Below are positions 51,143 to 59,189 of a stretch of DNA of 64,000 nucleotides, piece after piece. The stretch is from an uncultured Lachnospiraceae bacterium (lineage in GTDB: Bacteria > Bacillota > Clostridia > Lachnospirales > Lachnospiraceae), in assembly GCA_910579615.1 (NCBI GenBank), contig CAJTUA010000019.1:19395-83394 (forward strand). Reading direction: 5' to 3'. Numbering within the stretch: the first letter of the stretch is position 1; the number at the start of each line of letters is the position of its first letter. The notes below the pieces were generated by a model. That model made no database searches. It saw nothing but the letters and a program-made list of their open reading frames with translations, and was not told the DNA's origin. The position numbers and the translations under genes were made by a program.

Positions 51143-52231
51143 CTAAAATTCCTGGTTCTCCATATACTTCATATATTTTACCACCATCAATGCAATCTTA
51201 AAAGTAATGGCATCATCAAAAACGCGCAAATCAAGGTTGGTGCTCTTTTGCAGCTTATCCAGACGGTACACCAGGGTGTTGCGGTGGATGTAGAGCTGCC
51301 TTGAGGTCTCCGAAACATTCAGGCTGTTCTCAAAAAACTTGTTGATTGTCGTCAATGTCTCCTCGTCGAAATCATCCGGCGATTTCCCGTCAAAAATCTC
51401 GCGGATGAACATCTTGCAAAGCGGCATCGGGAGCTGATAAATCAGGCGGCCGATTCCAAGGTTGCTGTAGGCAACAACATTGCGCCCGCTGTAGAAAATC
51501 TTGCCGACATCAAGCGCCATCTTCGCTTCCTTGTAAGAGCGGGAGACATCCTTGATTTCGTTGACAATCGTGCCGAACGCCACATGCGCCTTCGTCATCG
51601 CCTCCGTGTTCAGCATATCCAAAATGACCTTTGCGGTCTTCGTCATGTCATCGTATGTCTCATTCGGCTTTAACTCCTTTACGAGAATGATATTTTTCTC
51701 GTCCACCGCCGTAATGAAATCCTTCGTCTTTCCGGAAAAGAGGCTGCGCACCGTCTCAAGCGCATTCGTATCCTTTTCGTTTTTCGTCTCGATGATAAAC
51801 ACCACCCGGCGCACATCCGTCTCAATGTGCAGCTTTTTCGCGCGGTTATAAATATCCACAAGCAACAGGTTGTCAAGGAGCAAGTTTTTGATGAAATTAT
51901 CCTTGTCGTAGCGCTCCTTGTAGGCAACCAAAAGATTTTGTATCTGGAATGCCACCAGCTTTCCAATCATATATACATCATCGGTTTCGCCGCGAACCAA
52001 AATCACATATTCAAGTTGGTGCTCGTCAAACACCTTAAAAAACTGAAACCCCTGGAGCACCTGGCTGTCCGCCGGCGAATCCACAAACGCCAACACCGCG
52101 CCCTCGTACTCCTCCGCGTTTCCAATCGTCGTCGCAAGCGCCTTCCCTTCCGTGTCCATAACACAAATGTCCACACGCGTAATCGCTTTTAAGCCTTCTA
52201 TCGTATTCTGAAGAATCTGATTTGAAATCAT
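51143..52231 (-). CDS. CdaR/PucR-like transcriptional regulator
   Basis: A 362-residue protein. The N-terminal region (residues about 1-130) begins MISNQILQNTIEGLKAITRVDICVMD, as in the sugar-diacid-recognition domain, followed by a GGDEF-like middle region. The C-terminus holds the PucR-type helix-turn-helix (FFENSLNVSETSRQLYIHRNTLVYRLDKL). CdaR proteins activate genes for sugar acids. It lies 245 bases downstream of an ABC sugar ATPase, separated by a terminator. The start at 52231 has only a weak ribosome binding site. Confidence 0.88.
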   Translation of the reverse strand: MISNQILQNTIEGLKAITRVDICVMDTEGKALATTIGNAEEYEGAVLAFVDSPADSQVLQGFQFFKVFDEHQLEYVILVRGETDDVYMIGKLVAFQIQNLLVAYKERYDKDNFIKNLLLDNLLLVDIYNRAKKLHIETDVRRVVFIIETKNEKDTNALETVRSLFSGKTKDFITAVDEKNIILVKELKPNETYDDMTKTAKVILDMLNTEAMTKAHVAFGTIVNEIKDVSRSYKEAKMALDVGKIFYSGRNVVAYSNLGIGRLIYQLPMPLCKMFIREIFDGKSPDDFDEETLTTINKFFENSLNVSETSRQLYIHRNTLVYRLDKLQKSTNLDLRVFDDAITFKIALMVVKYMKYMENQEF

Positions 52232-52413
52232 ATGGGAACACCACACCTTTCTGCATTACTGCAATATAAAAGAACTTCCACCCTTCTGGCCGATGCAAAC
52301 TCTCCATTCCTTCTGTCTATATTTACAAGTTTAACATTTTTCTCGGAAAAAGTAAACGAATTTTCCGCAAAATTTATGTAATTTTTCGTATTTTGGCAAT
52401 CCGGCAAGTGGAA

Positions 52414-52449
52414 AAAGGGTATCAAAACAACCCTGTTTTGATACCCTTT
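52414..52449. terminator. strong terminator after ugpC
   Basis: A perfect 16-bp inverted repeat, AAAGGGTATCAAAACA (52414-52429) with its complement (52434-52449), around a 4-base loop. In the minus sense it is followed by TTTTT counting the last stem bases. It separates ugpC from the regulator. Confidence 0.9.
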
Positions 52450-52475
52450 CGTTTCTTCTTCCATTATTCAACAGA

Positions 52476-53588
52476 TTAGTGTACGATGCACTGCTCCGTC
52501 TCTTTGTCGAAAATATGCATCTTGGAAAGATCAAGTGCAATCGTAATCGTATCGCCCGGTCTTGCGGTCGTGCGCGGATTTACACGCGCGGTAATGCTGA
52601 ACTGGTCAACGTCAAAATACAGGAATACTTCGGCACCGAGAAGCTCGTATACCTTTACGGTAGCCTCAATCTTGCTCTCAGGAGATTTCTCAATGAAAGC
52701 AGCCTCATCCTTTACATCCTCCGGACGGATACCAAGGACAACCGTCTTGTCCTCATAGCCCGAAGAAATCAGCTTCTTTGCCTTCTCATCCGGAACACGG
52801 ATGGAGTGGGAGCCGAACATAAGCATTACATCATTGCCGTTCTTTACAACCTTGCAGTCGATAAAGTTCATCTGAGGGGAACCCATGAAACCTGCAACGA
52901 AGAGGTTATCCGGTCTGTCATAGAGGTTCTGCGGCGTATCTACCTGCATGATGACACCGTCCTTCATAACAACGATTCTGGTACCGAGTGTCATAGCCTC
53001 CGTCTGGTCATGTGTTACGTAGATGATTGTCGTCTCAAGTCTCTGGTGGAGCTTGGAAATCTCAATTCTCATCTGTACACGCAGCTTTGCATCAAGGTTG
53101 GAGAGCGGCTCATCCATAAGGAATACCTTTGGGTTACGGACAATCGCACGGCCCATGGCAACACGCTGTCTCTGACCACCGGAAAGAGCCTTCGGCTTAC
53201 GGTCTAAGAGATGCTCGATATCAAGAATCTTTGCTGCCTCATGTACTAACTTGTCAATCTGATCCTTCGGAGTTTTTCTCAGTTTAAGACCAAATGCCAT
53301 GTTATCATATACGGACATATGTGGATACAGAGCGTAGTTCTGGAATACCATCGCGATATCCCTGTCCTTCGGCTCAACATCATTCATGATTTTATCGCCA
53401 ATCCAGAGTTCGCCGCCCGTAATCTCCTCAAGACCTGCAATCATACGCAGCGTCGTGGACTTTCCGCATCCGGAAGGACCTACGAAAATGATAAATTCCT
53501 TGTCCTGTACTTCAAGATTGAAATTCTTAACAGCGACAAACCCGTTCGGATAAGTCTTGTTAATATTCTTTAATGATAAGCTTGCCAT
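52476..53588 (-). CDS. ugpC: carbohydrate ABC transporter ATP-binding protein (UgpC/MsmX type)
   Basis: A 370-residue ATPase. Walker A is GPSGCGKST at 37-45, the signature LSGGQRQRVAMGRAI, Walker B VFLMDEPLSNLD, and a C-terminal regulatory TOBE/OB domain is present (about 240-370). MsmX-type ATPases power several sugar importers whose own operons lack an ATPase. No permease or binding protein lies nearby, which fits a shared, multitask role. It is monocistronic with a strong terminator. Confidence 0.94.
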   Translation of the reverse strand: MASLSLKNINKTYPNGFVAVKNFNLEVQDKEFIIFVGPSGCGKSTTLRMIAGLEEITGGELWIGDKIMNDVEPKDRDIAMVFQNYALYPHMSVYDNMAFGLKLRKTPKDQIDKLVHEAAKILDIEHLLDRKPKALSGGQRQRVAMGRAIVRNPKVFLMDEPLSNLDAKLRVQMRIEISKLHQRLETTIIYVTHDQTEAMTLGTRIVVMKDGVIMQVDTPQNLYDRPDNLFVAGFMGSPQMNFIDCKVVKNGNDVMLMFGSHSIRVPDEKAKKLISSGYEDKTVVLGIRPEDVKDEAAFIEKSPESKIEATVKVYELLGAEVFLYFDVDQFSITARVNPRTTARPGDTITIALDLSKMHIFDKETEQCIVH

Positions 53589-53792
53589 TTCTGTTCCTCC
53601 TCAATTCCTTTAATTCAACGAAGTTATTTTCGCGCCAACTGCATGGCTCAATCGTCTGTCTATATTTTACAACAAAAAAACAAAAAAAACCATAGGGCAA
53701 TTACACAAATAACGTTTTGACATTTTGTCTAATTTGTATATATAAACATCGGCATTTCCAAATTATGTGAAATTTTCGTCATTTTTACCAAA
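53589..53792. other. AT-rich spacer between yitT-like gene and ugpC
   Basis: This 204-base spacer holds long A/T tracts. A plus-strand TTGACA (53717-53722) with TATATA-like sequence 16-18 bases on is present, but no plus-strand gene follows. No convincing minus-strand promoter for ugpC was found, although one must exist; TAAAAT near 53668 is a candidate -10. Confidence 0.3.
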
Positions 53793-54665
53793 TTATGGTT
53801 TATATTCCAGAAACCCTTCCCCCATCACTTCCCTGACATCACTCACAATCACAAACGCCCGCGGGTCAATCCGGCGCACAATATCCAAAACCTCCACCAT
53901 TTCCTTCTTCGGGGCAACACAAAAGAGTACCTTTTTGTCCTGGTTGGAATACATCCCGGTCGCGTTCAGCCCCGTCACACCGCGGTCAATCACGTTCAGG
54001 ATACGGTCGGAAATCTCCATGTAATGCTCCGATATGATATACGCCATTTTCGCAAACTTCATACCGTCCATAATGCTGTCCGAAACCTTCGAGACGATGT
54101 ATACGGAAATAATCGCATAGAGCGCCTTGTTGATGCCAAAAACAAACACACCCATAACGACCACAATGCCGTCCACGATATTGAGCAGCCTCGGCACGGA
54201 AATATGCTTCAGCTTTACGTGCAGCAGCATGCACAATACATCCGTTCCCCCGGTTGTTGACATCGTCGCGAGCACCAGCCCCATCCCCGCCCCGGCAATC
54301 ACACCGCCAAAAATGCACGCTAAGAGCGCATCTTCCTCAAAAACCGGAAGATACGGAATCAGGTAGATGAAAAAAGACAAAAGCCCTGTCGCGACCAATG
54401 TCCTTAAGATGAACTTCCTTCCAAGCAGCTTCCACGCCAGAAACAAAAGCGGAATGTTAAACGCCAGGTTCGTCAGCCATACCGGCACCTCAAACGGCAA
54501 AAATTTCCCCGAAAGATACTTGATGGAAATGCCAAGCCCCGTCACGCCCCCGGTGACCATGCCCGCCGGGTCATACACCCAGTTGACCGATATCGCAATC
54601 AAAAACACGCCGATGACAAGCGCAATCCAGTTTCTTATTTTATGTCCTTCCCAATCCGACAGCAT
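53793..54665 (-). CDS. YitT family membrane protein
   Basis: A 290-residue protein with five to six membrane segments in the first 200 residues (starting IRNWIALVIGVFLIAISVNW and with the GMVTGGVTGLGI motif) and a C-terminal DUF2179 domain (about 205-290). The transported substrate of the family is not established. The ATG at 54665 follows AAGGAAG; an earlier in-frame GTG has no site. It lies at the end of a three-gene row with two envelope proteins. Confidence 0.9.
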   Translation of the reverse strand: MLSDWEGHKIRNWIALVIGVFLIAISVNWVYDPAGMVTGGVTGLGISIKYLSGKFLPFEVPVWLTNLAFNIPLLFLAWKLLGRKFILRTLVATGLLSFFIYLIPYLPVFEEDALLACIFGGVIAGAGMGLVLATMSTTGGTDVLCMLLHVKLKHISVPRLLNIVDGIVVVMGVFVFGINKALYAIISVYIVSKVSDSIMDGMKFAKMAYIISEHYMEISDRILNVIDRGVTGLNATGMYSNQDKKVLFCVAPKKEMVEVLDIVRRIDPRAFVIVSDVREVMGEGFLEYKP

Positions 54666-54686
54666 ATCTTCCTTTTCCCTCACTTA

Positions 54687-55130
54687 TCAATTCTTTTTAT
54701 TGTAATCCCCGCGGACATAAACCGTCACACCCGCGTCCGCCGAAATCCCGCAGCCATCCTCCGGCGCAAGATACAAATGATACCGCACAACGGAATTGCC
54801 CCTCTTAAAAAGCTCCCCTGTCGTCAGGTTCACAAGCCCGTCCGCGCCGATGACCGCGGCGCTGCCGGCGTAAAGCATAAGCTCACTTCCCGCATACAGT
54901 GTCAACTGCTCGCCGCGCGCTAATGTCACTTTTGAAAAATACGCCGCCCTCCCGCCGCTCACCTGCGAAAGCCGCTCCTCCAGATATGATTTTGTAATCA
55001 GCGGGTCGGAGACCGAGCCCGGCACGCCGCTTCCCGCACCATCCGCACGCCCCGCCCGGTAACACAGGATTCCGACGAGCGCTAACGCCAGTATCAAAAG
55101 TACCGATGTTTTATATGTTCTCTTCTTCAT
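54687..55130 (-). CDS. single-pass exported protein of unknown function
   Basis: A 147-residue protein with one N-terminal membrane segment (residues 8-25) and an extracellular part beginning DPLITKSYLEERLSQVS. The rest looks like short beta strands (LARGEQLTLYAGSELMLYAG, DGLVNLTTGELFKRGNSV). I do not recognise a family. It lies 27 bases after the next upstream gene, also exported, so they probably form an operon with the YitT gene. Confidence 0.7.
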   Translation of the reverse strand: MKKRTYKTSVLLILALALVGILCYRAGRADGAGSGVPGSVSDPLITKSYLEERLSQVSGGRAAYFSKVTLARGEQLTLYAGSELMLYAGSAAVIGADGLVNLTTGELFKRGNSVVRYHLYLAPEDGCGISADAGVTVYVRGDYNKKN

Positions 55131-55157
55131 ACTTCCCTCATTCTGCTGCCTTAAGCC

Positions 55158-55961
55158 TTACAGCCCGCTGCCTGCCATCTGCCGCCTCGCCGCATTCTCG
55201 CTTAACTGGTAACCGTCGCTGACGCGCTCCCCCGCAATCAGCTGCGCCCGGATATCCTGCGGCTGCAGCAAACCAATCGTTTCCGCATAATAAGAAAGCC
55301 CCTCATCCTCCAAGGACGCAAACTTCTCCCAGACACCTCTTTCCGAAGGGCGTTTCACAAAAAACTCCATAACCTCCTGCGTCGGGACATATTCCTCCCC
55401 AATTTTGATACACCACGCGGCAAGCTCTTCCTCCGTGCAGGTCACCGCAGTCTTAAAGCTGCAAAAAAGGATATCCGAAAGCACCTCTGAAAGCACCCCC
55501 GCAACCTGTTCCTGCCCCATGTACTCCGGCAGTATGCCAATCTCAAACATCTGCGGCAGCGCAGGGTAACGCGCCGAAAGCCTGCGGTAACGGGTCTCAC
55601 CGAGCACAACGCGCGTATCCGGCGGGAGCGTATAAAGGCTCCATGTACCATTTCCGGAATCCAGAACACTGATGAATGCCTCCGGTTTTTCCTTCAAAAC
55701 ATAATAAATATCAAGCCGCACCGACGCAGGGGCTGCCTTGCCATTCAATTTTTCCTTTTTTTCCCGGGCAGCGACAAAGCCGCCGTCTTCTGAACTTTGC
55801 CGGTATGCCCCCTGCCGGTATTCCTCCACAAAGGCTTCTACCGCTTTTGGCACAGCAAAATAATTCTGCATTGCATAGTATCCCCCCAAAAAGCCAAGAC
55901 TTGCAAGAAATAAACCAAAAATCAAAACAACGCCCGACATCACATACTCTTTCAATTCCAC
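55158..55961 (-). CDS. membrane-anchored protein of unknown function (GTG start)
   Basis: A 267-residue protein with one N-terminal membrane segment (residues about 8-30) and an extracellular part. The GTG at 55961 follows GAGGAG closely and is preferred over an upstream start at 56009 that would translate the repeat element. The segment GTWSLYTLPPDTRVVLGE is faintly like the start of LytR-CpsA-Psr domains, but the catalytic arginines are not evident, so no function is assigned. The palindromic element at 55972-56100 lies directly upstream. Confidence 0.65.
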   Translation of the reverse strand: MELKEYVMSGVVLIFGLFLASLGFLGGYYAMQNYFAVPKAVEAFVEEYRQGAYRQSSEDGGFVAAREKKEKLNGKAAPASVRLDIYYVLKEKPEAFISVLDSGNGTWSLYTLPPDTRVVLGETRYRRLSARYPALPQMFEIGILPEYMGQEQVAGVLSEVLSDILFCSFKTAVTCTEEELAAWCIKIGEEYVPTQEVMEFFVKRPSERGVWEKFASLEDEGLSYYAETIGLLQPQDIRAQLIAGERVSDGYQLSENAARRQMAGSGL

Positions 55962-55971
55962 ATTCTCCTCA

Positions 55972-56100
55972 TTTAAGTTCCGCGAAAATCCTCCCCCGCC
56001 CCCTAACATGGAAGATGTTTCTTCCGCTTCGCTCCTGAAACCTCTTCCAGGGCTGCTACGGCTTTTCGCTGTTTTAAGTTCCGCGAAAATCCTCCCCCGC
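55972..56100. repeat. palindromic repeat element, copy D, with flanking 28-bp direct repeats
   Basis: A 28-base sequence (TTTAAGTTCCGCGAAAATCC plus TCCCCCGC) occurs identically at 55972-55999 and 56073-56100. In the minus sense the unit starts AAAACAGCGAAAAGCC and ends GGATTTTCGCGGAACTTAAA before the GAGGAG of the next gene. The outer pair is GCGAAAA/TTTTCGC, a different sequence from copy A but the same position. Confidence 0.75.
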
Positions 56101-56190
56101 GATAACCCTTTTTTCTGCTATTTAGTATACGCCCGCCCGCATTTTTCTGTCAAGCGGGAAACTTTTCTTTTTGCGCCGTACAGGCTGCCC

Positions 56191-56220
56191 TTGCACAATC
56201 CCCACGGTTCGTTTTATAAT
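56191..56220 (+). promoter_or_regulatory. promoter of SDR gene
   Basis: TTGCAC (56191-56196) and a perfect TATAAT (56215-56220) are spaced by 18 bases, about 33 bases upstream of the SDR ATG. Confidence 0.7.
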
Positions 56221-56252
56221 AGCAGTAACCAGGAAAGAAAGGAAGAAAACAC

Positions 56253-56987
56253 ATGGAACATAAAACCGCACTTATCACAGGTGCTTCCCGCGGCATCGGG
56301 CGCGCCATCGCACTGAAATTCGCCGCCAAGGGGTACGACCTTGCCATCACGGCATCAAAGAGCGCACACGAGCTTGCTGCCACCGCGGAAGAAATCCGTG
56401 CCATGCATGTTGCCTGCCGTCCCTTCCTCGCTGACGCTTCCTCCTACGAAGCCATGCAGGAGGTTTTCGCCCAGCTTGGCCGCGACTGGGGTACACCGAC
56501 CATCCTTGTCAATAACGCAGGCATTGCGGCACTCGGACTCTTCACCGACCAAACACCTTCCGGGTACGGGCGCATCATCGCCGTCAACCTTCTTTCCGTC
56601 ATGCACTGCTGCCACCTTGCCGTTCCCGGAATGGTGCGCCGGGGTGCGGGGCGCATTCTCAATATCTCCTCCATCTGGGGCATCTGCGGCGCATCCTGTG
56701 AAGCTGCATATTCCGCCGCAAAAAGCGGGGTGAACGGCTTTACCCGCGCCCTCGCAAAAGAGCTCGCGCCTTCCGGCATTGCCGTCAACGCACTTGCATG
56801 TGGCGTGGTTGACACCGGGATGAACCGGGAAGAGCTGAATGAGGAGGAGCTTACCACGCTCACACAGGAAATCCCCGCCGGGCGCATGGCAAGCCCGCAG
56901 GAGGCTGCCGACGCCGCATGGCAGCTCGTAAACAGCCCCGCCTATCTGACGGGGCAGGTGATTGCACTTGACGGCGGATTTGTCTAA
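56253..56987 (+). CDS. short-chain dehydrogenase/reductase (FabG-like)
   Basis: A 244-residue classical SDR. The NAD(P)-binding motif TGASRGIG is at 10-17, the NNAG motif at 87-90, and the catalytic residues are Ser139 or 140 in NISSIWG, Tyr153 and Lys157 (YSAAK). The C-terminus GQVIALDGGF is typical. The family reduces 3-oxoacyl groups or other ketones; the substrate is not readable. It is a plus-strand gene with its own promoter, followed by an alpha/beta hydrolase with another promoter. Confidence 0.93.
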   Translation: MEHKTALITGASRGIGRAIALKFAAKGYDLAITASKSAHELAATAEEIRAMHVACRPFLADASSYEAMQEVFAQLGRDWGTPTILVNNAGIAALGLFTDQTPSGYGRIIAVNLLSVMHCCHLAVPGMVRRGAGRILNISSIWGICGASCEAAYSAAKSGVNGFTRALAKELAPSGIAVNALACGVVDTGMNREELNEEELTTLTQEIPAGRMASPQEAADAAWQLVNSPAYLTGQVIALDGGFV

Positions 56988-57024
56988 GGCAGCACGCGAC
57001 GGGCAAAGCCCGGATAACACCATT

Positions 57025-57054
57025 TTGGAATACCAGTCCAAAAAAACATATTAT
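57025..57054 (+). promoter_or_regulatory. possible promoter of alpha/beta hydrolase gene
   Basis: TTGGAA (57025-57030) and TATTAT (57049-57054) are separated by 18 bases, about 31 bases before the ATG at 57085. Confidence 0.5.
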
Positions 57055-57084
57055 ATTGAATAAATACCCTAAAAGGAGGCTGCT

Positions 57085-58128
57085 ATGAACTGCTTTATCC
57101 CTGAAAATAAGCTGATTGATTTTTTTGAACATAAAGGAAAAGACTTTTTGGATGCGCACCGTAACACCGGAAAACTCGCGCTTGCGCCCGGAAAGGAATT
57201 GTATTACGAGTTGTACCAGACGGCGGAATCCCCGGATTATGTGGCAGCTCTTACACCGCCTGACACAGATGCCGCCACCGCCCGGAGCACGCCCCATACG
57301 CGAACGCCCCGCGGTCTTCTCGTCCTCTGCCACGGCTACACGGAAACCTGCAGCAAATACCACGAGCTGATTTATTACTTCCTTAACCAAGGCTTCCATG
57401 TGCTTGCCTACGACCAGCGCGGGCATGGCAGGTCATTCCGCGAGGTGGACAATCCGCACAAAATCCATGCGCAGGATTTCGATGCGGACTACGTGGGCGA
57501 CCTTGACCGGATTGTGCAGGCGGTCGCGCGCCGCAAATTCCCATCCCTTCCCCTTTTCCTGTACGGGCACTCCATGGGCGGCTGCGTTGCGGCACGCTAC
57601 ATCGAGCTGCACCCGGAAGTCTTTTCCCGCTGCATCCTCTCCTCGCCGATGCTCGGCATCAAAACAGGCGGCGTCCCGAACATCCTCGCGCTTTTACTCG
57701 CCCGCTTCATGAAACTTATCGGGCAGGGGAAGCGCTACACCCTCGGGCAACATGACTTCCTTCCCGATGAAGTCTTTGAGGTAAGTGCCACAACGAGCCA
57801 CGACCGCTTTGAGCGCTACAATGGGCTGCGCAAGATTACGCCGGAATTTCAGCTTAGCGGCGGGGATTACAGTTGGCTTTCCACCTCCCTGCACGCTGCG
57901 GCGCGCGCCGTTTCCCGGAAGGAAACTGCAAAAATAAAAACGCCGGTTCTGCTCTTTGAGGCAGAAAACGACACCTATGTGCCGCGCGCACGCATTAAAA
58001 AATTCCGGAAAAACCTGCCCGGCACACAGTACCACGCATGGCGCGGTACAAAGCACGAAATTTACAACAGCCAGGATGCCGTTGTAAAATCGTACTACAG
58101 GGAAATTTTCCGTTTTCTTGAAACGTAA
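57085..58128 (+). CDS. alpha/beta hydrolase (serine aminopeptidase S33 / monoacylglycerol lipase type)
   Basis: A 347-residue hydrolase. The oxyanion motif is CHGYTET at 82-88, the nucleophile Ser163 lies in YGHSMGG, the acid is in FEAENDTYVP and the histidine in TKHEIYN. These are characteristic of the lysophospholipase and monoacylglycerol-lipase group. No signal peptide is seen. The ATG follows AAAAGGAGG. It would cleave ester bonds of lipids or small molecules. Confidence 0.9.
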   Translation: MNCFIPENKLIDFFEHKGKDFLDAHRNTGKLALAPGKELYYELYQTAESPDYVAALTPPDTDAATARSTPHTRTPRGLLVLCHGYTETCSKYHELIYYFLNQGFHVLAYDQRGHGRSFREVDNPHKIHAQDFDADYVGDLDRIVQAVARRKFPSLPLFLYGHSMGGCVAARYIELHPEVFSRCILSSPMLGIKTGGVPNILALLLARFMKLIGQGKRYTLGQHDFLPDEVFEVSATTSHDRFERYNGLRKITPEFQLSGGDYSWLSTSLHAAARAVSRKETAKIKTPVLLFEAENDTYVPRARIKKFRKNLPGTQYHAWRGTKHEIYNSQDAVVKSYYREIFRFLET

Positions 58129-58229
58129 AATGTACAGTATATCTGTGCAGGCGGGGCTTCGCCCCGGCACGCGCCGCCGAATCAGGTCATTTCCATGCCA
58201 CACCTGTGTGGGCGGGGCGCTCTGCCCCG

Positions 58230-59177
58230 CTACAGCATCTTCTTTTTCCTCAGCACAATCAGCACCACCAGCACAATCACAACCGTCATCGCCGCCACAA
58301 TCGCAAACCCAAACGGATGCGCGGCAAACGGGATGCTGCCATTATTCACATTCATCCCGTAAAAACCAGAGATAATCGTCGGAATCGCCATGATAATCGT
58401 GATGGTCGCCAGATACTTCATCACATTGTTCAAACGGTTGTCAATGATGGAGGATAAAAGCTCCCTTGTGCCGTTGATGATATCGCGGTAAATCGAGGTC
58501 ATCTCAATCGCCTGCTTATTCTCGATAATGACATCATCCAAAAGCTCCTGGTCATCCGGGTACTGCTCAAGCCGTTTGTAGCGCGTCAGACGGTCAAGGA
58601 CAACGCCGTTCGCGCGCAGGGAGGTTGCAAAATACACAAGCGTGGACTCTAACTCATGCAGCTCAATCAGGTCAAAATCCTCGGTATCCCCCTCAACCTT
58701 GCCCTCAATTGCAATCCTTTTTTTGTCGATAATCCGCAGGTTATTCTGATAAAGCGCCGCGATGCGGAACAATATCTGATACACAAAGCGCATTTTCTTC
58801 TTCGTGCTAAATTCCTTTGTCCGCCCAGTCTGGAAAAATTGTAAAATCGGTGTCTCCTTGCCGCAGACGGTGATGATGTGCTGCTGTGTCAGGACGATGC
58901 CGAGCGGGATGGTCGTGTAGACCTCCTTTTCGTGCCGCCGTTCAAGTGTCGGGATATCGACAAGAATCAGCGTATAGCCATCCTCCAATTCCACGCGCGC
59001 GCTTTCCTCTTCATCGAGCGCTGCCATGAGGTCTTCCGTGTCGATTGGCACCCCAAGCATTTCACAAATCTGCTCACATTCCTGCGTGGTCGGGCGCACC
59101 ATGTGAACCCAACAGCCGGGTTCGGTTTTTGTTTCCTCATGGATTACATTGTTGTCTGTCATGTATATTTTGTACAT
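58230..59177 (-). CDS. corA: CorA family divalent cation transporter
   Basis: A 315-residue transporter of Mg2+ or related ions. The large cytoplasmic N-terminal domain ends in a long helix (ENKQAIEMTSIYRDIINGTRELL), and two C-terminal membrane segments flank the pore motif YGMNVN near residue 275. The positively charged tail RKKKML is as expected. The ATG at 59177 follows AGGAGGG. It lies 12 bases downstream of the YfhO-family gene and may be cotranscribed. Confidence 0.93.
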   Translation of the reverse strand: MYKIYMTDNNVIHEETKTEPGCWVHMVRPTTQECEQICEMLGVPIDTEDLMAALDEEESARVELEDGYTLILVDIPTLERRHEKEVYTTIPLGIVLTQQHIITVCGKETPILQFFQTGRTKEFSTKKKMRFVYQILFRIAALYQNNLRIIDKKRIAIEGKVEGDTEDFDLIELHELESTLVYFATSLRANGVVLDRLTRYKRLEQYPDDQELLDDVIIENKQAIEMTSIYRDIINGTRELLSSIIDNRLNNVMKYLATITIIMAIPTIISGFYGMNVNNGSIPFAAHPFGFAIVAAMTVVIVLVVLIVLRKKKML

Positions 59178-59189
59178 GGATGCGCCCTC

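Noticed and set aside
53717..53746. Plus-strand TTGACA with TATA-rich -10 in the ugpC upstream spacer
   Set aside because: No plus-strand gene or terminator follows; the region is simply AT-rich, so a chance match is likely.
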